From the NCBI RefSeq assembly GCF_030272615.1, contig NC_081406.1, positions 266,584,192 through 266,648,191 on the forward strand: 64,000 nucleotides of DNA, in the 5' to 3' direction. This DNA comes from Cryptomeria japonica. Taxonomy: Eukaryota; Streptophyta; Pinopsida; Cupressales; Cupressaceae. Made by a program: the position numbers and the translations under genes. Below the pieces are notes generated by a model, which did no database searches, had not been told where the DNA came from, and saw only the letters and a list, made by a program, of their open reading frames with translations. The stretch's first letter is position 1. Each line of letters opens with the position of its first letter. Below, one piece after another: positions 1-12,372 of the stretch.

Positions 1-1298
1 AAGTTCATAATTAAATTATCCTTAGTAAGTTTTAAAATTGTAGACTATATGCTCTTAAAATTAAGTTACTCAACCCGTTAAGAATCATTGGGACACTTGA
101 TTGGTCTTTAGAGATTAACTTACATTAATACAAATGCTTAAATTTAATCGTTATTTTGGACTCATTAAATCTTCTTACATCATGCAAATTTCTCATAGAT
201 TAATTACTTTCATTAATGGTTCTTAGCATGCGAGTTATTTATGGAATAATTACATCTTTCATGCAATTACTATTATGCAAGTTTTGTGATGGTCATTATT
301 ATGCAAATTACACTTCAAGTAGTTATTTCAATTATTTACGCTTTCATTTTTGTTATTCGTAGTTAGAAAACTAAACAAAGGAAGTTGGAAAACCAAAACT
401 AGCAGCGTTTGGTATATATGGTGCCTCTGGGTCACGCTTACGGGTAATGCCGTCGTGTTGAACTACTGCACTTAACGCCTAATAAAGCTGCATTAACGAC
501 GTCTGTGGCATCGTCCCTATAAATCGTCGGGGAGTAATAAGGGTCAGTTGGGAGTTAAAATCCAAGGGGCGGGTAATCCCTCTTGGATCGATAATTTAAT
601 AAGATAACTATTAAATGATTTTCACATCCGTTGAGATACACCATAGTAAATCACTTTTTAAGGATGGTCAAGTTAAATACCCTCATGAAGTTTATTTCTT
701 TATTTATTTATTTCATCTTGAAGGGATATTGGTGATTTGCAATTGGGTGACGCTCATGATAAGTATTAGGGTCTAGTTATTTTGTTTAGGCCACAAGCAA
801 TAGGCCATTTTGAGCCTTCGCTTAAGCGCTACCATTGTGGGTAGCAACCGCAGAGAAACTGTCTGGGACACTGACCCTAGAAAGGGTTGCGTACCCACAA
901 ATCAGTTTACATCAAACCATAGATTAGAAAATAGAACTACATACTTTACGCCTTGATCCCGTGCCGAAGCGGGTATGTAGGCAGTCTTGGGACGGAGTTG
1001 TCCCTCGTACTCAGGCGTTCGTGGGTGGGGTCTAGGCTTGGTTGAGTAAGAATCCTAATTGAAAGATAAGATAATCAAATTTAATTCAATGCATACTCGG
1101 AAGGAATCCTGTATGGATTCGCTTGACTTCCCGAGGCTTTAAGCCAAATTCCGAGGCGGAATTCAAGCTTGTATTATTTTTAATTACTCCTAAGGATGGC
1201 GACCTCGGTGCATTCTTGTTAGAAGAGTGTAGTACTTAGTGAGTGGCTCAGGACCCGAATGGTCCCGATGAGTCTAAGTCTCTGGCCAGAGCATCTCC
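1..1298. other. No gene; uncharacterised repeat-like sequence
   Basis: No supported ORF or recognisable protein domain is seen on either strand. The first 400 bases are AT-rich. About 410-1290 is more GC-rich and holds CCCGTATGG/CCCGAATGG-like words that lead into the minisatellite that follows. This texture would fit the non-coding or LTR part of an old retroelement, but no LTR pair, primer site or polypurine tract was found to prove it. Confidence 0.4.
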
Positions 1299-1453
1299 TA
1301 TCCCGTTTGGATGGATGCCTACCCCGTATGGGTAGATGCCTATCCCGTATTGGATAGATGGAATTTTACGTCCCGTATGGACAATTGCCTAACCCGTATG
1401 GTTAGAAGCTCATCCCGAATGGATGAATGCCTAATCCTAATTGGATGGATGCC
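1299..1453. repeat. Degenerate minisatellite, about seven 21-22 bp units
   Basis: Consecutive units follow the pattern TAtCCCGTaTGGaTgGATGCC. They begin near 1299, 1320, 1341, 1367, 1390, 1412 and 1432 and each differs by a few substitutions or small indels. The pyrimidine-CCCGTATGG core is the best conserved part. The array is not open in a consistent frame, so it is treated as non-coding. Confidence 0.8.
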
Positions 1454-2467
1454 CAGAGTATGCAATTGAATAAAACATAATGAAAAAAAAAAAAATAATA
1501 CTCAATTTTTGTTGAATCAATTTTGGTGGGTTATTACAATCAAAATTTATTCCCTTCCATAATGTCCGTTTTGTTTCTTTTTCCTTGCCACCATTAACGG
1601 ACTATAGTCCATTATATTTAGTCCATTTTTCTACTAGATATTCTTGGCCATTTATTGTACTAATTCCTTTCCACCGTTAATGGTGTTGTCTATTTAACCA
1701 TGAATTTAACTTGTACTTTTCCACATTAATTTCTTAAATAATGGATGAATAATAGGTGGACATTAGTCAAAGGTATAGGAATCTTTGAGGAAAACTTAGA
1801 AAGTAGCTCAAAGACATGATATCAAATCAAATTTGCATATTACGCTTTATAAAACATTAATGAGGAAATCATCCATCACTTTCATGATTTATTGTGTTTA
1901 TTTATAAATCATTTTATAAGAAATTCTATGGAAGGTAGTTATGGAGATATTTTATAATAAATTTTTGTTTATTCTTAATTTAATATCGAGAGTATATATC
2001 ATCTAGGAACATAAAATTTGAAAGAATATTTTGAATCAACAAATTCTCAATAAAAATATGAATAGCACTATGATACTCTACTTTTGTCAAAGAAAAGTGG
2101 TCATTGTTTCTTTTTAGATCAAGTGATAAGACTTGAACCTCTAGTAAAATTTTGACTATTAACATTGCTAAAAGAATTATTTTTATACCTTACTAATGTA
2201 TTCACAAATCCCCATATTTTTTTTCAAATATGTCAAATTTTTAAGCCCTGAAAATTTAGCAAAGAATCCTCTTTATTTATTTCTACTAGCTATAATATTG
2301 ATACTAGTCTAAATTTGCATATATCAAACTTTTAAATCTATATTGTTGACTCACATTGAAATCCATTCTATGAAAATTATTTTAGGACATATTTAGTATG
2401 TTTCTAAGCTTAAGATCTATCCTCAAGGTGCCATGTAAAAATTAAAAGTTGTCTCTTAATTTTTTCT
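1454..2467. other. AT-rich spacer, nothing recognised
   Basis: AT-rich sequence with an A-run near 1482-1495. No gene, RNA or element termini could be supported. Short open stretches here have no recognisable protein character. Confidence 0.5.
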
Positions 2468-2700
2468 TGTCTCTTACAAATGGTTGGTAAGGTTGTGCTA
2501 AGGCTTTGGGTTCTTCCCATGTAGGTCCAAGGTTCAATTCACATCGATTGGGTTTACTTGGTTGTTGGCCTGATTAGGCTAGGTCTTAGCCCAAGGGGTT
2601 TATGGGGGGCGGGGGGGAGGGGGGAAGAGGATTCCCTTGTCTTGAGCTAAGCTCCAAGTCACTAGGATGCCCTTGCCAATTCCCCTTGGTAAAAAGTACT
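2468..2700 (+). mobile_element. Probable tRNA-derived SINE copy
   Basis: A roughly 230 bp GC-richer block sits in AT-rich surroundings. It has a Pol III B-box-like GGTTCAATTC at 2531-2540, preceded by an A-box-like stretch (GGTTGTGCTAAGGCTTTGGG, about 2486-2505). The same order, with related sequence between the boxes, is seen in reverse at 4547-4754, so the two are probably one SINE family. A G-rich run at about 2600-2625 lies in the body. The end is near CCCCTTGGTAAAAAG. No convincing target duplication was found, so the edges are approximate. Confidence 0.5.
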
Positions 2701-3999
2701 ATATATTATTGTACTTGTTAGTAAATATATTTATCATTGCAACATCTTTTCTATTTAATAACTTGACTCAATCCAATAAGTAATGACAACATTCATAATA
2801 TCTAGATAGCTTGTTACTAGTTTAAAAATCTTCCTTTGTGTTTGAGAGGGTAACTCTCTCATAAGATATGTTTAATTTTTAAGCGAGTATCCTTCTAACT
2901 AGAAAGTGGGAAAGTAACACATATAGAAATAAATGAAATAAGGAAAGCCTAGAAGTACAACTTGAAACTGAGCACAAAGTCTCAAATATAGCAATACCAC
3001 CACAAGAAAATGTATAGATTGAAAAGATTACCCACCACATATAATTTTAACATTTAAAGACAAATAATAACATTGCAGATTTTGTGAAGAGAAATTAAAT
3101 CCACAAGAATATATAGAATCTTTGTGAATGTAATTACAATTTAACATAAAAAAAATACACAACATAAAAAATCAAAGACATAAAGTTCATTTGAATCCTT
3201 ATCACTTCAACAATATTTAAGAGCCATAAATCTCTTCAATGAGTTTCTATACATTTTTTGTGAAAATATTTCTCAAATGAAAAATAAAGAAGGAACAAAC
3301 CCTTTGGAGAAGTAGACTTAAAAGCTAATTATATAAAGTATAATTGCTTCTTGTGAATAATTGCTTTTTAAGAAGACTTATAATTAAAAATAAATTTCAT
3401 TCATATTTTTCTTTCCTATGAATAATATCTAATTTTTATTTATTACAAAATTGCAATAAAAATTACTTTATGTAAAAGTAAACAATTTTTTTTTTCTATG
3501 CCTTTATCTTTGGAGGTGCATCTTTATTTTGATTGGAGGTGCTATCCTTGAATATTGGTCTATGCAACAACAAGTTTAGCTTTTTAATCCTTGAATTTAG
3601 GGAAAAAGGGAGGTAATACTTGCCATTAAGTATAGATATGCTACTTAACCTTTGTTGACATGCATCCCATTTTTTCATTAATGAAAAGTTTCCTTATCCC
3701 ATGTTTCCTTTAATATCATTTCTTTGAAGTCTTTCTTAACAACAAAAATATATGAAAAAACATAATCTCTCATAATATCAATTGTGGATGAAGAAAAAGT
3801 GAAATTATAAAATAGGAACACCATAATTAAAGTATTAAATTTCATGATCAATCATTTCAATAGTGCATGAGATTAATGCATCAAATAAAACAAAACAATA
3901 ATCAATGTTTCTTCGTCAAAGATTATGTCATTCCATTGTCCTTGAATACAATTCAATAATTTGATATATTGGTTGCCCAATTCACCAACATGATGATAA
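2701..3999. other. AT-rich spacer, nothing recognised
   Basis: AT-rich DNA with no conserved coding frame. Small open frames, such as one at 3496-3678 on the minus strand, have no family features and are not annotated as genes. Confidence 0.5.
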
Positions 4000-5041
4000 C
4001 ATTCAGTGTATATAAAATTGATAGGATTTGGATACTTGATAAATGCTCTCATTGATCAGAGAGATTTTATTCATAAATTTAGTGGAGATTTGATGAATGG
4101 TCAGGATTGAATTTGGGATGGGACCTTAAATTCAATCCATGATTTGGAAGATTAATGAAGAGATGTCACATGCATAGTAGAGTTATACACTATTTTATTT
4201 TTAATTAATATAACTCACTCAATGCAATTGGGGAGTCAGATTGATTAATTAATTGAGTGCATGATAGATTAAAGAGGAGTTGATTGTTGCATGGATGTGT
4301 GAAGTGGATTTAATTGATGAATTAACTGAACGAGGTAGAATTATTATTCAAAATAAATTATTAACTTTATTTAATTCATGTGCATGCTTGGAAAAATAAT
4401 AAATAAATAAAATATTAACTTTATTTATTTATAATATAAGTTAAAGATAGAAAAGTAAATTAAATTTATTTATTTAATTGTAGAGGAAATGTTAGCTAAT
4501 TAAATAATTAAAATTAATTATAGTGGATTAGAAGAATAAAATTGATGATTTTTCATTTTGTTAATCTAGGGTATCCTTGCGACCCAACCCGATGCCCATT
4601 TGGGGTGAGCCAAGGCAAGACTAGTCCCTGGAGATGTACCAAGACACCCGCAAGCCAAGTGCATCGGTTGATTCTAGGCCTCAGAGTCGAACCAAAGACC
4701 AATGGAGAGCAGACCCAAAGCCCAAGCTAACTCCACTACCCTTTCGAGCTAATTAAATTGATAAATTAGTTAAATAATTAAATAATATTTAATTAAAGAG
4801 GATGAAAATATCAATTTGATGAATAATATTAATTAAATAACTTATAAATTATTTAATTTATTTATTAGGCATTAGGTGATAAGATGGTGTCCTATGTGTA
4901 TTAGGTGATAGGATGATTAAATGAATTAGGAAAAAACCAAGACCTAGGTGATGTAGATGAATTAGGTGAAATGAATGAATCAAGTGATGTGATGAGATGA
5001 AGCAAGTGATTAGGTGAAAGCAACACTTTTAGGTGTCTACA
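4000..5041 (-). mobile_element. Possible gypsy-type LTR (minus strand), left edge unknown
   Basis: On the minus strand the sequence CTTGAAGAGGGGCAAAA (5058-5042) is followed directly by TGTAGACACC (ending at 5041 on plus). This is the arrangement of a polypurine tract followed by a 3' LTR starting with TG. Element 3 has a very similar arrangement (AAAGAGGGGCAAA then TGTAATACCC). The AT-rich body with many TTAATTAAA words also resembles the Element 3 LTR. No partner LTR or left edge was identified, so this may be a solo LTR or a fragment, and 4000 is only a rough boundary. Confidence 0.4.
4547..4754 (-). mobile_element. Probable tRNA-derived SINE copy (reverse orientation)
   Basis: On the minus strand an A-box-like GAGTTAGCTTGGGCTTTGGG is followed by a B-box GGTTCGACTCTG (plus 4682-4693), spaced as in tRNA-derived SINEs. 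The block is far more GC-rich than its flanks. A short direct repeat AAATTGAT flanks it (4539-4546 and 4755-4762) and may be the target duplication. It matches the copy at 2468-2700 around the two boxes. Confidence 0.55.
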
Positions 5042-5759
<718 letters not shown>

Positions 5760-5875
5760 TTATTAATATAAAATAATTTATCAATTAAATATAAACAAAT
5801 TTTATTGATAAATATTTACATGTTACATTGTTTAATATGACATTCATAATGTTATTAAAAATAATATCAAAATAA

Positions 5876-7659
5876 ATAGAAATATTTTATATTTTGACCT
5901 ATTCATGGGTTGTCTAAGGTTGATCTTAGTGTTGTTAGGGAGTTGGTGGATGTTTGGAAAAAACCGAAACAGGGGTGGATCAAAATCAATTTTGATGGAG
6001 CTTTGAGGGGCAACCTAGGCATTTCAGGTGTAGGATGCATGGCGTGCAATGAGGAAGGTAAAATCCTCCTTAAGGGTGCTCAACGATTACAAAATGGGAT
6101 GAATAACGAAGCAAAAGTGCAAGCAGCTTTGTTTGCAATAGAAATGGCTAATAACTTGAAGGTCTTGAAGGTACATCTGGAAGGGGAATCACAAGTAATT
6201 GTAGATGCAATTGTGAATGGATCGTCCCCATGTTATAGAATTAGCAAATTCATTTCTACCATCTGCTCAAAGCAACACACTTTCCATGATTTTTGAATTT
6301 CACATATCAAAAGAGAAGGAAATGGGGTGGAAGATTTTTTGTCCAATGTGACGTGTGGATTGGACTAGTATGTGACCAAGTGGTGGGGTAGTGCATATGA
6401 AGAAGTGCAATGGGGTTCGTAGGCATTTTAAAATGATTGGTTGAGACTACTTGAACATGCATTGAGAGGTATAGGAAGTGTAATCAAGTGTTTGTGCGGA
6501 GAAGGACTTCCCAAGGTAGGGACAATAATGGGAGTAACAGATAACTGTCAGTTAGCATGTTTTTCAATTCCAGAAGGGTATAGGATTTTAATGCAAGCTT
6601 CCACTATTTCATGGGGAAGCATGCGAACTTCACTCCAAAGAGAATAAGGCAACACTTTAAGTGAATGACATTAATGGGTCTAAATGCACGTTTTACACCA
6701 TTTATGATGGTTTTTTTTTATACTTTTGTCGATACATTTGTATGTGATTTTATTTTGTGGTGAGTTGGTGAAGTAATCCAGCAATGGACACAAATTTTAG
6801 TCTGAAAACAAAAAAGCAGCTTTGCCATTTCCTCGGGCCATTTTCGGAGCGAAGATTAAATGGTATGTTCCTGCACCAAGATGAGTTATTGACCAACTGC
6901 ATTCAACGACTATTGTGTGAGAATTATGGTGTGGTGGAGCATAAGTACCAAACAAACATGGAAGCGTACTCCCTCATAGTGGCATAGGTTTGGAATTTGA
7001 ACAGTCGTTGGGGCCAATTAAGAAGGTGGTGGAAGCCATTATTCCTGAAGACTACTGCTTAGGACTAGAAATAGTGTATGGGTAAGGGCTTTGACCTGTG
7101 TGAAGGGATTGTTAATTTTTACTGAATTGGAGGCCACAAGTACATTCTATATTTAAGGTGGCCGGATTATTAGCTGAGAGAATGTTACAGGGAGGAGGCA
7201 TGGGTGGGTTGGGAGGCTCTAAAAACATTTGTCAATTTGATGGAGGCAGAGGAAGAGTTGTAGAGAGCGGTTGAAGAGGCTCAAGTGCCAGAAGATGCAG
7301 AGACGAAAGAGGCAGAGAGTAGACCCTGGTCCTTCTTCCGGGTAGCTTGCTTGAATGTTGTTTTACTATTTTTTGAGTCAAGGGTTAATCCTTGTTTATC
7401 AGTATTAGAACTGTTTAAAGATTTGTATAGTCTATATCAACTAGATATATAGGTGGCTACTGTAATGAGCTATTTTTGTGCGCTCAAAGTGGTTTTTGCA
7501 GCCCCTGGTGGTTTTATTAGATGGTTAGTAGGTTGGGAAACAAGATGTTTTTTGAAGGGTGGTTTGGAGTTTTTTGGGTTTTCTAAAATTTGGACAACTA
7601 GCATGTAAATTTCCTTTATTAAATATTAAAAATTAAAAATTACCGATAAAAAAAATAAA
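5876..7659 (+). mobile_element. LINE-D: 5'-truncated LINE tail with RNase H
   Basis: The segment starts just before a plant LINE-type RNase H domain, continues through about 1.25 kb of post-RNase H sequence, and ends in an A-rich tail (ACCGATAAAAAAAATAAAA). A 10 bp direct repeat ATCAAAATAA lies at 5866-5875 and 7660-7669 and may be the target duplication; it is AT-rich and therefore only suggestive. Several short open stretches after the RNase H (for example 6784-6987) may be remnants of a third ORF, but none could be matched to the ORF3 of LINE-A or LINE-C. Confidence 0.6.
5910..6362 (+). pseudogene. LINE RNase H domain, broken
   Basis: This is the C-terminal ribonuclease H of a plant LINE ORF2, which degrades the RNA strand of the RNA:DNA hybrid. 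The first catalytic aspartate lies in INFDGALRGNLG. The glutamate usually found in a NNxAExxAL context appears replaced by lysine (NNEAKVQAAL). The third acidic position reads EGESQ instead of the usual EGDSQ. The terminal motif ISHIKREGNGVEDF follows an in-frame TGA (6294-6296) that splits it from the rest, and the frame ends at a TAG near 6366. Nothing of the reverse transcriptase is present upstream. A host RNase H-like gene is unlikely given the altered residues and LINE-like surroundings. Confidence 0.75.
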
Positions 7660-7923
7660 ATCAAAATAATGTTAAATTTTATCATAAAACAATAATAAAA
7701 TTGATTTTATTATACTTGTAAATTATAATGCATGCTACTAATAAATTTTTATAAGAGATAATAAAATAGGTTCATGAAATACTTCCTCCCCAAGATCTTG
7801 CATCATCTTGATGCATGCAAGTTCTCAATTTACAACATTAAGTAATGTCATGTTAAAAAATTATGTACATATACTTAACTCAACATATCATCAAATGCAA
7901 TTTTAATAAGGTCATAATTGAGT
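7660..7923. other. AT-rich spacer between LINE-D and Element 1
   Basis: No gene or motif seen. It holds the possible TTTCAT target duplication copy of Element 1 at its right end. Confidence 0.5.
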
Positions 7924-7928
7924 TTCAT

Positions 7929-10394
7929 TGAACACACTAGATATTGGGGGGGGGGGGGTGAATCAATATCTCTTAAAACTTAACTTTCATGCATCAAATT
8001 TTAATTCAATTCCTTAATCTAATCAACACTAATGAAAGATAAAGAAATCAAGACAAGTGCACAAGAGGACACTAGATATACAGGGAAACCCAATCGGGGA
8101 AAAACCATGATGAGAGAGGCTGCTTGGAGCTACTATCCAAATCCAACCTCACAAGATAAAACATATTTACAACTTTGTTTTAGGGATACCCAAGGAAGCT
8201 ACAACTCCATTAAAATACATTTTTATGGCTACAATCAATGGAATTTTACTACTCCTTGAATACCACACATTTATAGAAAAGGAAACAACCTCAGAATATC
8301 ATGAACAATTTTTAAATTTACACCACAACACTTCAACACCATCAGATGCTTTTAGGTCACTATCCCCAATAAAATTTTGGATTGTCTGAATATAGATACA
8401 TTTATCTCACTGCTTCCAATATGCTTAAAGCATTTTTTTCCACACTTCACGACTCCCTAATTACTATCCACATCCACACATATTGCAACTTATTTTATCT
8501 TTCATTTATATCCTCTACAAATATCAATAACCTTCACTAGGTCGACCAAGTATGATGAAACATGCATTGTCCAAGAGGCCAGACCAAACAACATTAGTAG
8601 AGAAAAGAGAACAATTAAGGTCCAATCCAAGGATAAAAATGACCTAGTTCAATGTTGGAATATATCTCATGGATGCTTGCAATAATATCAAAATGTGGCA
8701 CACATACTTCAGGTTGGCCAGGATGAAACATGCATCCCCCAAGGAGGTTTGCCCCAAACACTTTTGTGGTGGAAGGGAAGTAAATGTAGATCAAGGCAAG
8801 AGATAGGCTAGACCAAAAACACCTTAGCACAACTCTCCATGTTGGTGTTATGTTGTGGAGTCATATCAGTCTCCAAGTGGCAGATTGTTGTTGTATGGAG
8901 CCTAATTAGACTCAAAGATTAAGTTTTCTCCACTTTTATCAACAAATTTTTCCCCCAAATTATTGAATAAGGGTTTGGGGGTAGCGCCCCTTGTGGGGTA
9001 TAGGGGAAACACCCTTGACATGCTCCCTATCATGGTATAGGGCAGGGTCGACATGGTCAAGGGGTAGTGCCCCTGTGGGGGTTTTTGGGGGCAACCCCCC
9101 TGAAAGCTCAAACAACTTTTATTATTTTATAAAGGCGTTAGGAGTTATTTTTCTATTGGCTGACATTGCTAACCCTATTTTTGTAACCAACATAAATATT
9201 TCTAAAACAAATAAGGGTTAGGGTTTTCTTGAGAGATTTTGTATCATTTTGCAGTGGTATTGAGTTGCAAGAGATTGTTGGTTGTAATCGGTTTGATTTA
9301 CTGGATAATAATATTGGACTCTTTGTTTGGTGGACGCAGCTTGAGTTTGGGTGAGCCACGTTAAAATTGTCTCCTCTTTGTTATTATTTATGTGTTTTTC
9401 ATTCCACTGTTTAATATTTTTTTCCATATAATTGATATTTTCAGCATGCAATTCCTAACAGTTGGCACAAACCACAATGCATTAGCATAAGTATCATAGG
9501 TCAACCAATCAACCAATTATCCTTCCAACACATTCAATCTAGTTAAAACCAATTCTAGAATGATCAAGAACAAAAATTCAGAGCACATGAAAACATCATG
9601 TCTTTTAACATAACTTGTGTACCATTATTTCATATTGTTACAAAAAATTAAGTTGGTGCAAACAAGGAGATACAAAACACTTCATTCCATGTAGGCCATA
9701 AAACATAGTCTTGAGATAGAACATTAGTGATCATACTTGTAGTACATCAACACTTGAAACTTTAATTGAAAGATTGTAAAGACAACATAAGCATGCCCAC
9801 CCAATTGTGGGAGAAAACACAAGCGCAGAGAAATGCAAAGCATTTCCTAGACTGGTTTGACATTCAACTAAACTATCTACATATTGCTCTTACTAGAACC
9901 ATATGTAGCAAATCCAGTGTCTTGAAAAGAGAAATATACATCATTCCCAGTACATAAAAGATAATTTACAAACTACAAATATTTTCAACACTAGAGAAAT
10001 GAGAAGTATTCTCCTAGATAGTCAATATTACTTCTTGCATTCTTATTCTTTCAATATATGGATAGACTAGAACATCTTTGTAACATAAATTCCTTACATA
10101 ATAACAACAAGATAGATCAATCAGTAGTTTATACCATGCTCAACATCATATCTAACTCATCATCATACTTCTAATCCTCATCTTAATATGTCATCATGAT
10201 AATTCTAATCCTCATCTTAATATGTCATCATGATACATAATACCACCTTAGTAAATGGGGTATGCCATATAACCATGAAATTTAGTATCATCATTGTACA
10301 TCATTAACATACAAGTGCAAGCATCAAATACATCAAACCACACTAAGGGTTGACATCAATAATAACACAATATGCTAACAAAATATTTACAACA
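7929..10394 (-). repeat. Element 1 left LTR (3' LTR in element sense)
   Basis: It begins TGAACACACTAG and ends ATTTACAACA, next to a polypurine tract. It aligns along its length with 19658-21504 apart from the 620 bp taken up by the solo LTR and its duplicated target. Shared landmarks include the G-run followed by TGAATCAATATCTC, and GAACATTAGTGATCATACTTG near 9720. A 34 bp tandem duplication (about 10169-10236, TTCTAATCCTCATCTTAATA...) is also present, diverged, in the other LTR. A homopolymer of about 13 G lies near 7946-7958. Confidence 0.9.
8846..9460 (+). mobile_element. Solo LTR inserted in the Element 1 LTR
   Basis: The 615 bp sequence starts TGTTATG, ends CCTAACA (short inverted termini TGTTA/TAACA) and is flanked by a perfect 5 bp duplication GTTGG (8841-8845 and 9461-9465). 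The homologous position in the other Element 1 LTR lacks the insert. The right part, TTTGTTATTATTTATGTGTTTTTCATTCCACTG, is similar in style to the U5 end of plant copia LTRs, so the orientation is probably plus. No internal region remains, consistent with LTR-LTR recombination. Confidence 0.9.
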
Positions 10395-10407
10395 ATCCTC
10401 CCCTTTG
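10395..10407 (-). other. Element 1 polypurine tract
   Basis: On the minus strand CAAAGGGGAGGAT lies directly before the 3' LTR, which starts TGTTGTAAAT. This is the usual copia plus-strand primer arrangement and fixes the element on the minus strand. Confidence 0.85.
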
Positions 10408-10965
10408 TCATTGATGGAAAGACACATTCCACTCTCTCTCCTCTTTTGACACGAAGGTAAAAGGGAAAATTATCCCTTTTCCAATTTGCAATATTTCACA
10501 TTTTGCCCCTGTTAGCATCAACCACCTACCAGCTCCCCCTAAGTGGTAGACACCATCAATTTATGGATAAAGATAAGTCTTGAGTTACTCCCCTTGAATA
10601 GATGCATAATTTATGCATCTAGTTATAAGGAGGATCAACAACTCCTATTTTATGCTTGAGATATTCAAAAGGATCCTTTGAAAGTGCCTATGCAAAGATG
10701 TCAACAAATTGGTCCTTTGTAGGTACATGCTCTAATTTCACTTCCTAATCTGTAACCTTCTCTCTTAAAAAGTGACATGGACTACATATATGCTTGGTTC
10801 TTGAATGCATCACCATATTCTTTGAAATTCCAATAGAACTAGTGTTATCATACAATATAGGAATGGGAACATCATTTATTACCTTGACATCCTTCAAGGT
10901 CTACTTCATCCACAACACTTGAGTACAACAAGATGTTGCATCAATATATTTTTCTTATGCGGGTG
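10408..10965 (-). pseudogene. Element 1 RNase H, C-terminal part
   Basis: The minus strand encodes the end of a copia RNase H, continuing the frame broken by Element 2 at 17724. Recognisable pieces are ILYDNTSSIGISKN (catalytic aspartate in the YDN context), NMVMHSRTKHI and VPTKDQFVDIFA, followed by a tail into the polypurine tract. Stop codons interrupt it, for example after LWMK and before the final ALSK-like segment. This is an expected 3' end of copia pol and shows that Element 2 landed within the RNase H. Confidence 0.85.
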
Positions 10966-10970
10966 ATAGA

Positions 10971-11755
10971 TGTTAGGATTCCCAAAGATACTGAGAGTGG
11001 GGGTGAATTAGTATCTTGCCGGTTAACAAACTTTCTAATCTTATCAAACAAATTACATTCCAAAATAGTGTATCGGTAAACTAGAATTAATGCAGTAAAT
11101 AAGAACAATAACCACAACATAGAAAGCACACCATGACACAATATTTTTAATGAGGAAACCGAGTGTGGGAAAAACCTCGGTGGGATTTGTGACCCACAAT
11201 ATTCACTCACTGGCCAATAAATGAATATTACTTACAATAGGGGCCTGCACATGCAAGAAGACCAACTGCCTAGAGCTCATTGCTTAATTACAAAGGGAAG
11301 TTTCACTGACTTACAAAAATGGATTATGCAAATCCAATATCATGTACTGCTTCGGTTCAACATCTACTATGCTAGGTTCAGTAATGGTTTAAGATTATAA
11401 AATAACCATAGACCTTACTCCAAAATCTACCTTAGTATTCGCATAATACTTCTGCAATAATCTGACCATATCCACATATCCTAAATGTTCCTACAAGATC
11501 TCATACTTATATGAGTCTTATTACAATTCACCTTGTTGGCTTACAAAAAGATATTACAATTAAATTCAAAATATAATAAACAAAATCCTGTCGGCTAGGG
11601 TGCCGGTAATCATCTTACCGCTGCCGGTAAACTATCTGTCGGTGTAGAGTCTATCGGTGCTGGTGCCTGTCGGTGCCATAGGATTGTAAGGTTGCCATCA
11701 ATGACAATACCTTCAATCACCTACAATTTCTCATTGGAGTGTGCATTTGCCAACA
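10971..11755 (-). repeat. Element 2 left LTR (3' in element sense)
   Basis: 785 bp, beginning TGTTAGGATTCCC and ending TTTGCCAACA. It matches 16929-17718 closely throughout, with scattered substitutions. It contains the motif ATACTGAGAG followed by a G-run and TGAATTAGTATCTT, a form of the purine-rich signature also found in the Element 1 LTRs and at 62.48 kb. Confidence 0.95.
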
Positions 11756-11769
11756 ATCTCCCCCTTTGG
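11756..11769 (-). other. Element 2 polypurine tract
   Basis: On the minus strand AAAGGGGGAGAT directly precedes the TGTTGGCAAATG start of the 3' LTR, a classic copia-type tract. Confidence 0.9.
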
Positions 11770-11945
11770 CATTGATGGCAACACTCATGAGAAAAAGTTA
11801 AAATTGTATCCAAAAATGTGTTGTCCAAAAAATCTTGCCAAAACTGTCTTACCAAAATTGTGTGCTCCCCCTGAGTAGATGATGTCTTCTGCCAATCATT
11901 TTTCTCATTCTACTACTCCCCCTTTGGCATCAATGACAAAGGTTG

Positions 11946-12372
11946 TCAATTAATGTCAACTAAGTGTAGTTCTTGCCAGGATCCCTGTAACCGGTGGGTT
12001 ACAATCTGATATAGATCCGCTAATGCAAAATTCAAGCTGTTAGTGAACCTCTCACTATCCTTCAATGCTGCTTCTATCCTTTGGATGGTACCGGTGTATG
12101 TGCATTTTCTCTTCCGGCATCTTAAGTCTTGGAACAAGAGCCTCTGAAATCTCTTTTCTCAAGGAGATGAGGATGTCTAATTTCGGACCTAGTCTACATT
12201 TGAGTTCCTTAGCCTTGTATTTTATTCTTTCCTCCTTCTTCTCCAATTTCTCAAGTTTCTCCTCAAATCCAGCTATCTCTTGTTCTATAACTGATATTGG
12301 TTCTGATGAACCAATTATATTGTCAGCAATATCATTTATTTCTTTTTTGTACTTTGTTGATTTCCTTGTCAA
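11946..12372 (-). pseudogene. C-terminal tail of Element 2 ORF2, frameshifted
   Basis: After the main frame closes at 12332, the minus strand stays open in another frame (12372-12055) and then a third (12137-11946). These encode Lys/Glu-rich, heptad-like sequence (such as EEKLEKLEKKEERIKYKAKE) that plausibly continues the coiled coil of the large ORF, implying two frameshifts. Alternatively they are chance open frames in A/G-rich DNA. No enzymatic motif is visible. Confidence 0.5.

Noticed and set aside
5910-6296. Host RNase H-like gene
   Set aside because: Altered catalytic residues, internal stop and a LINE-type 3' tail make a LINE remnant the better reading.
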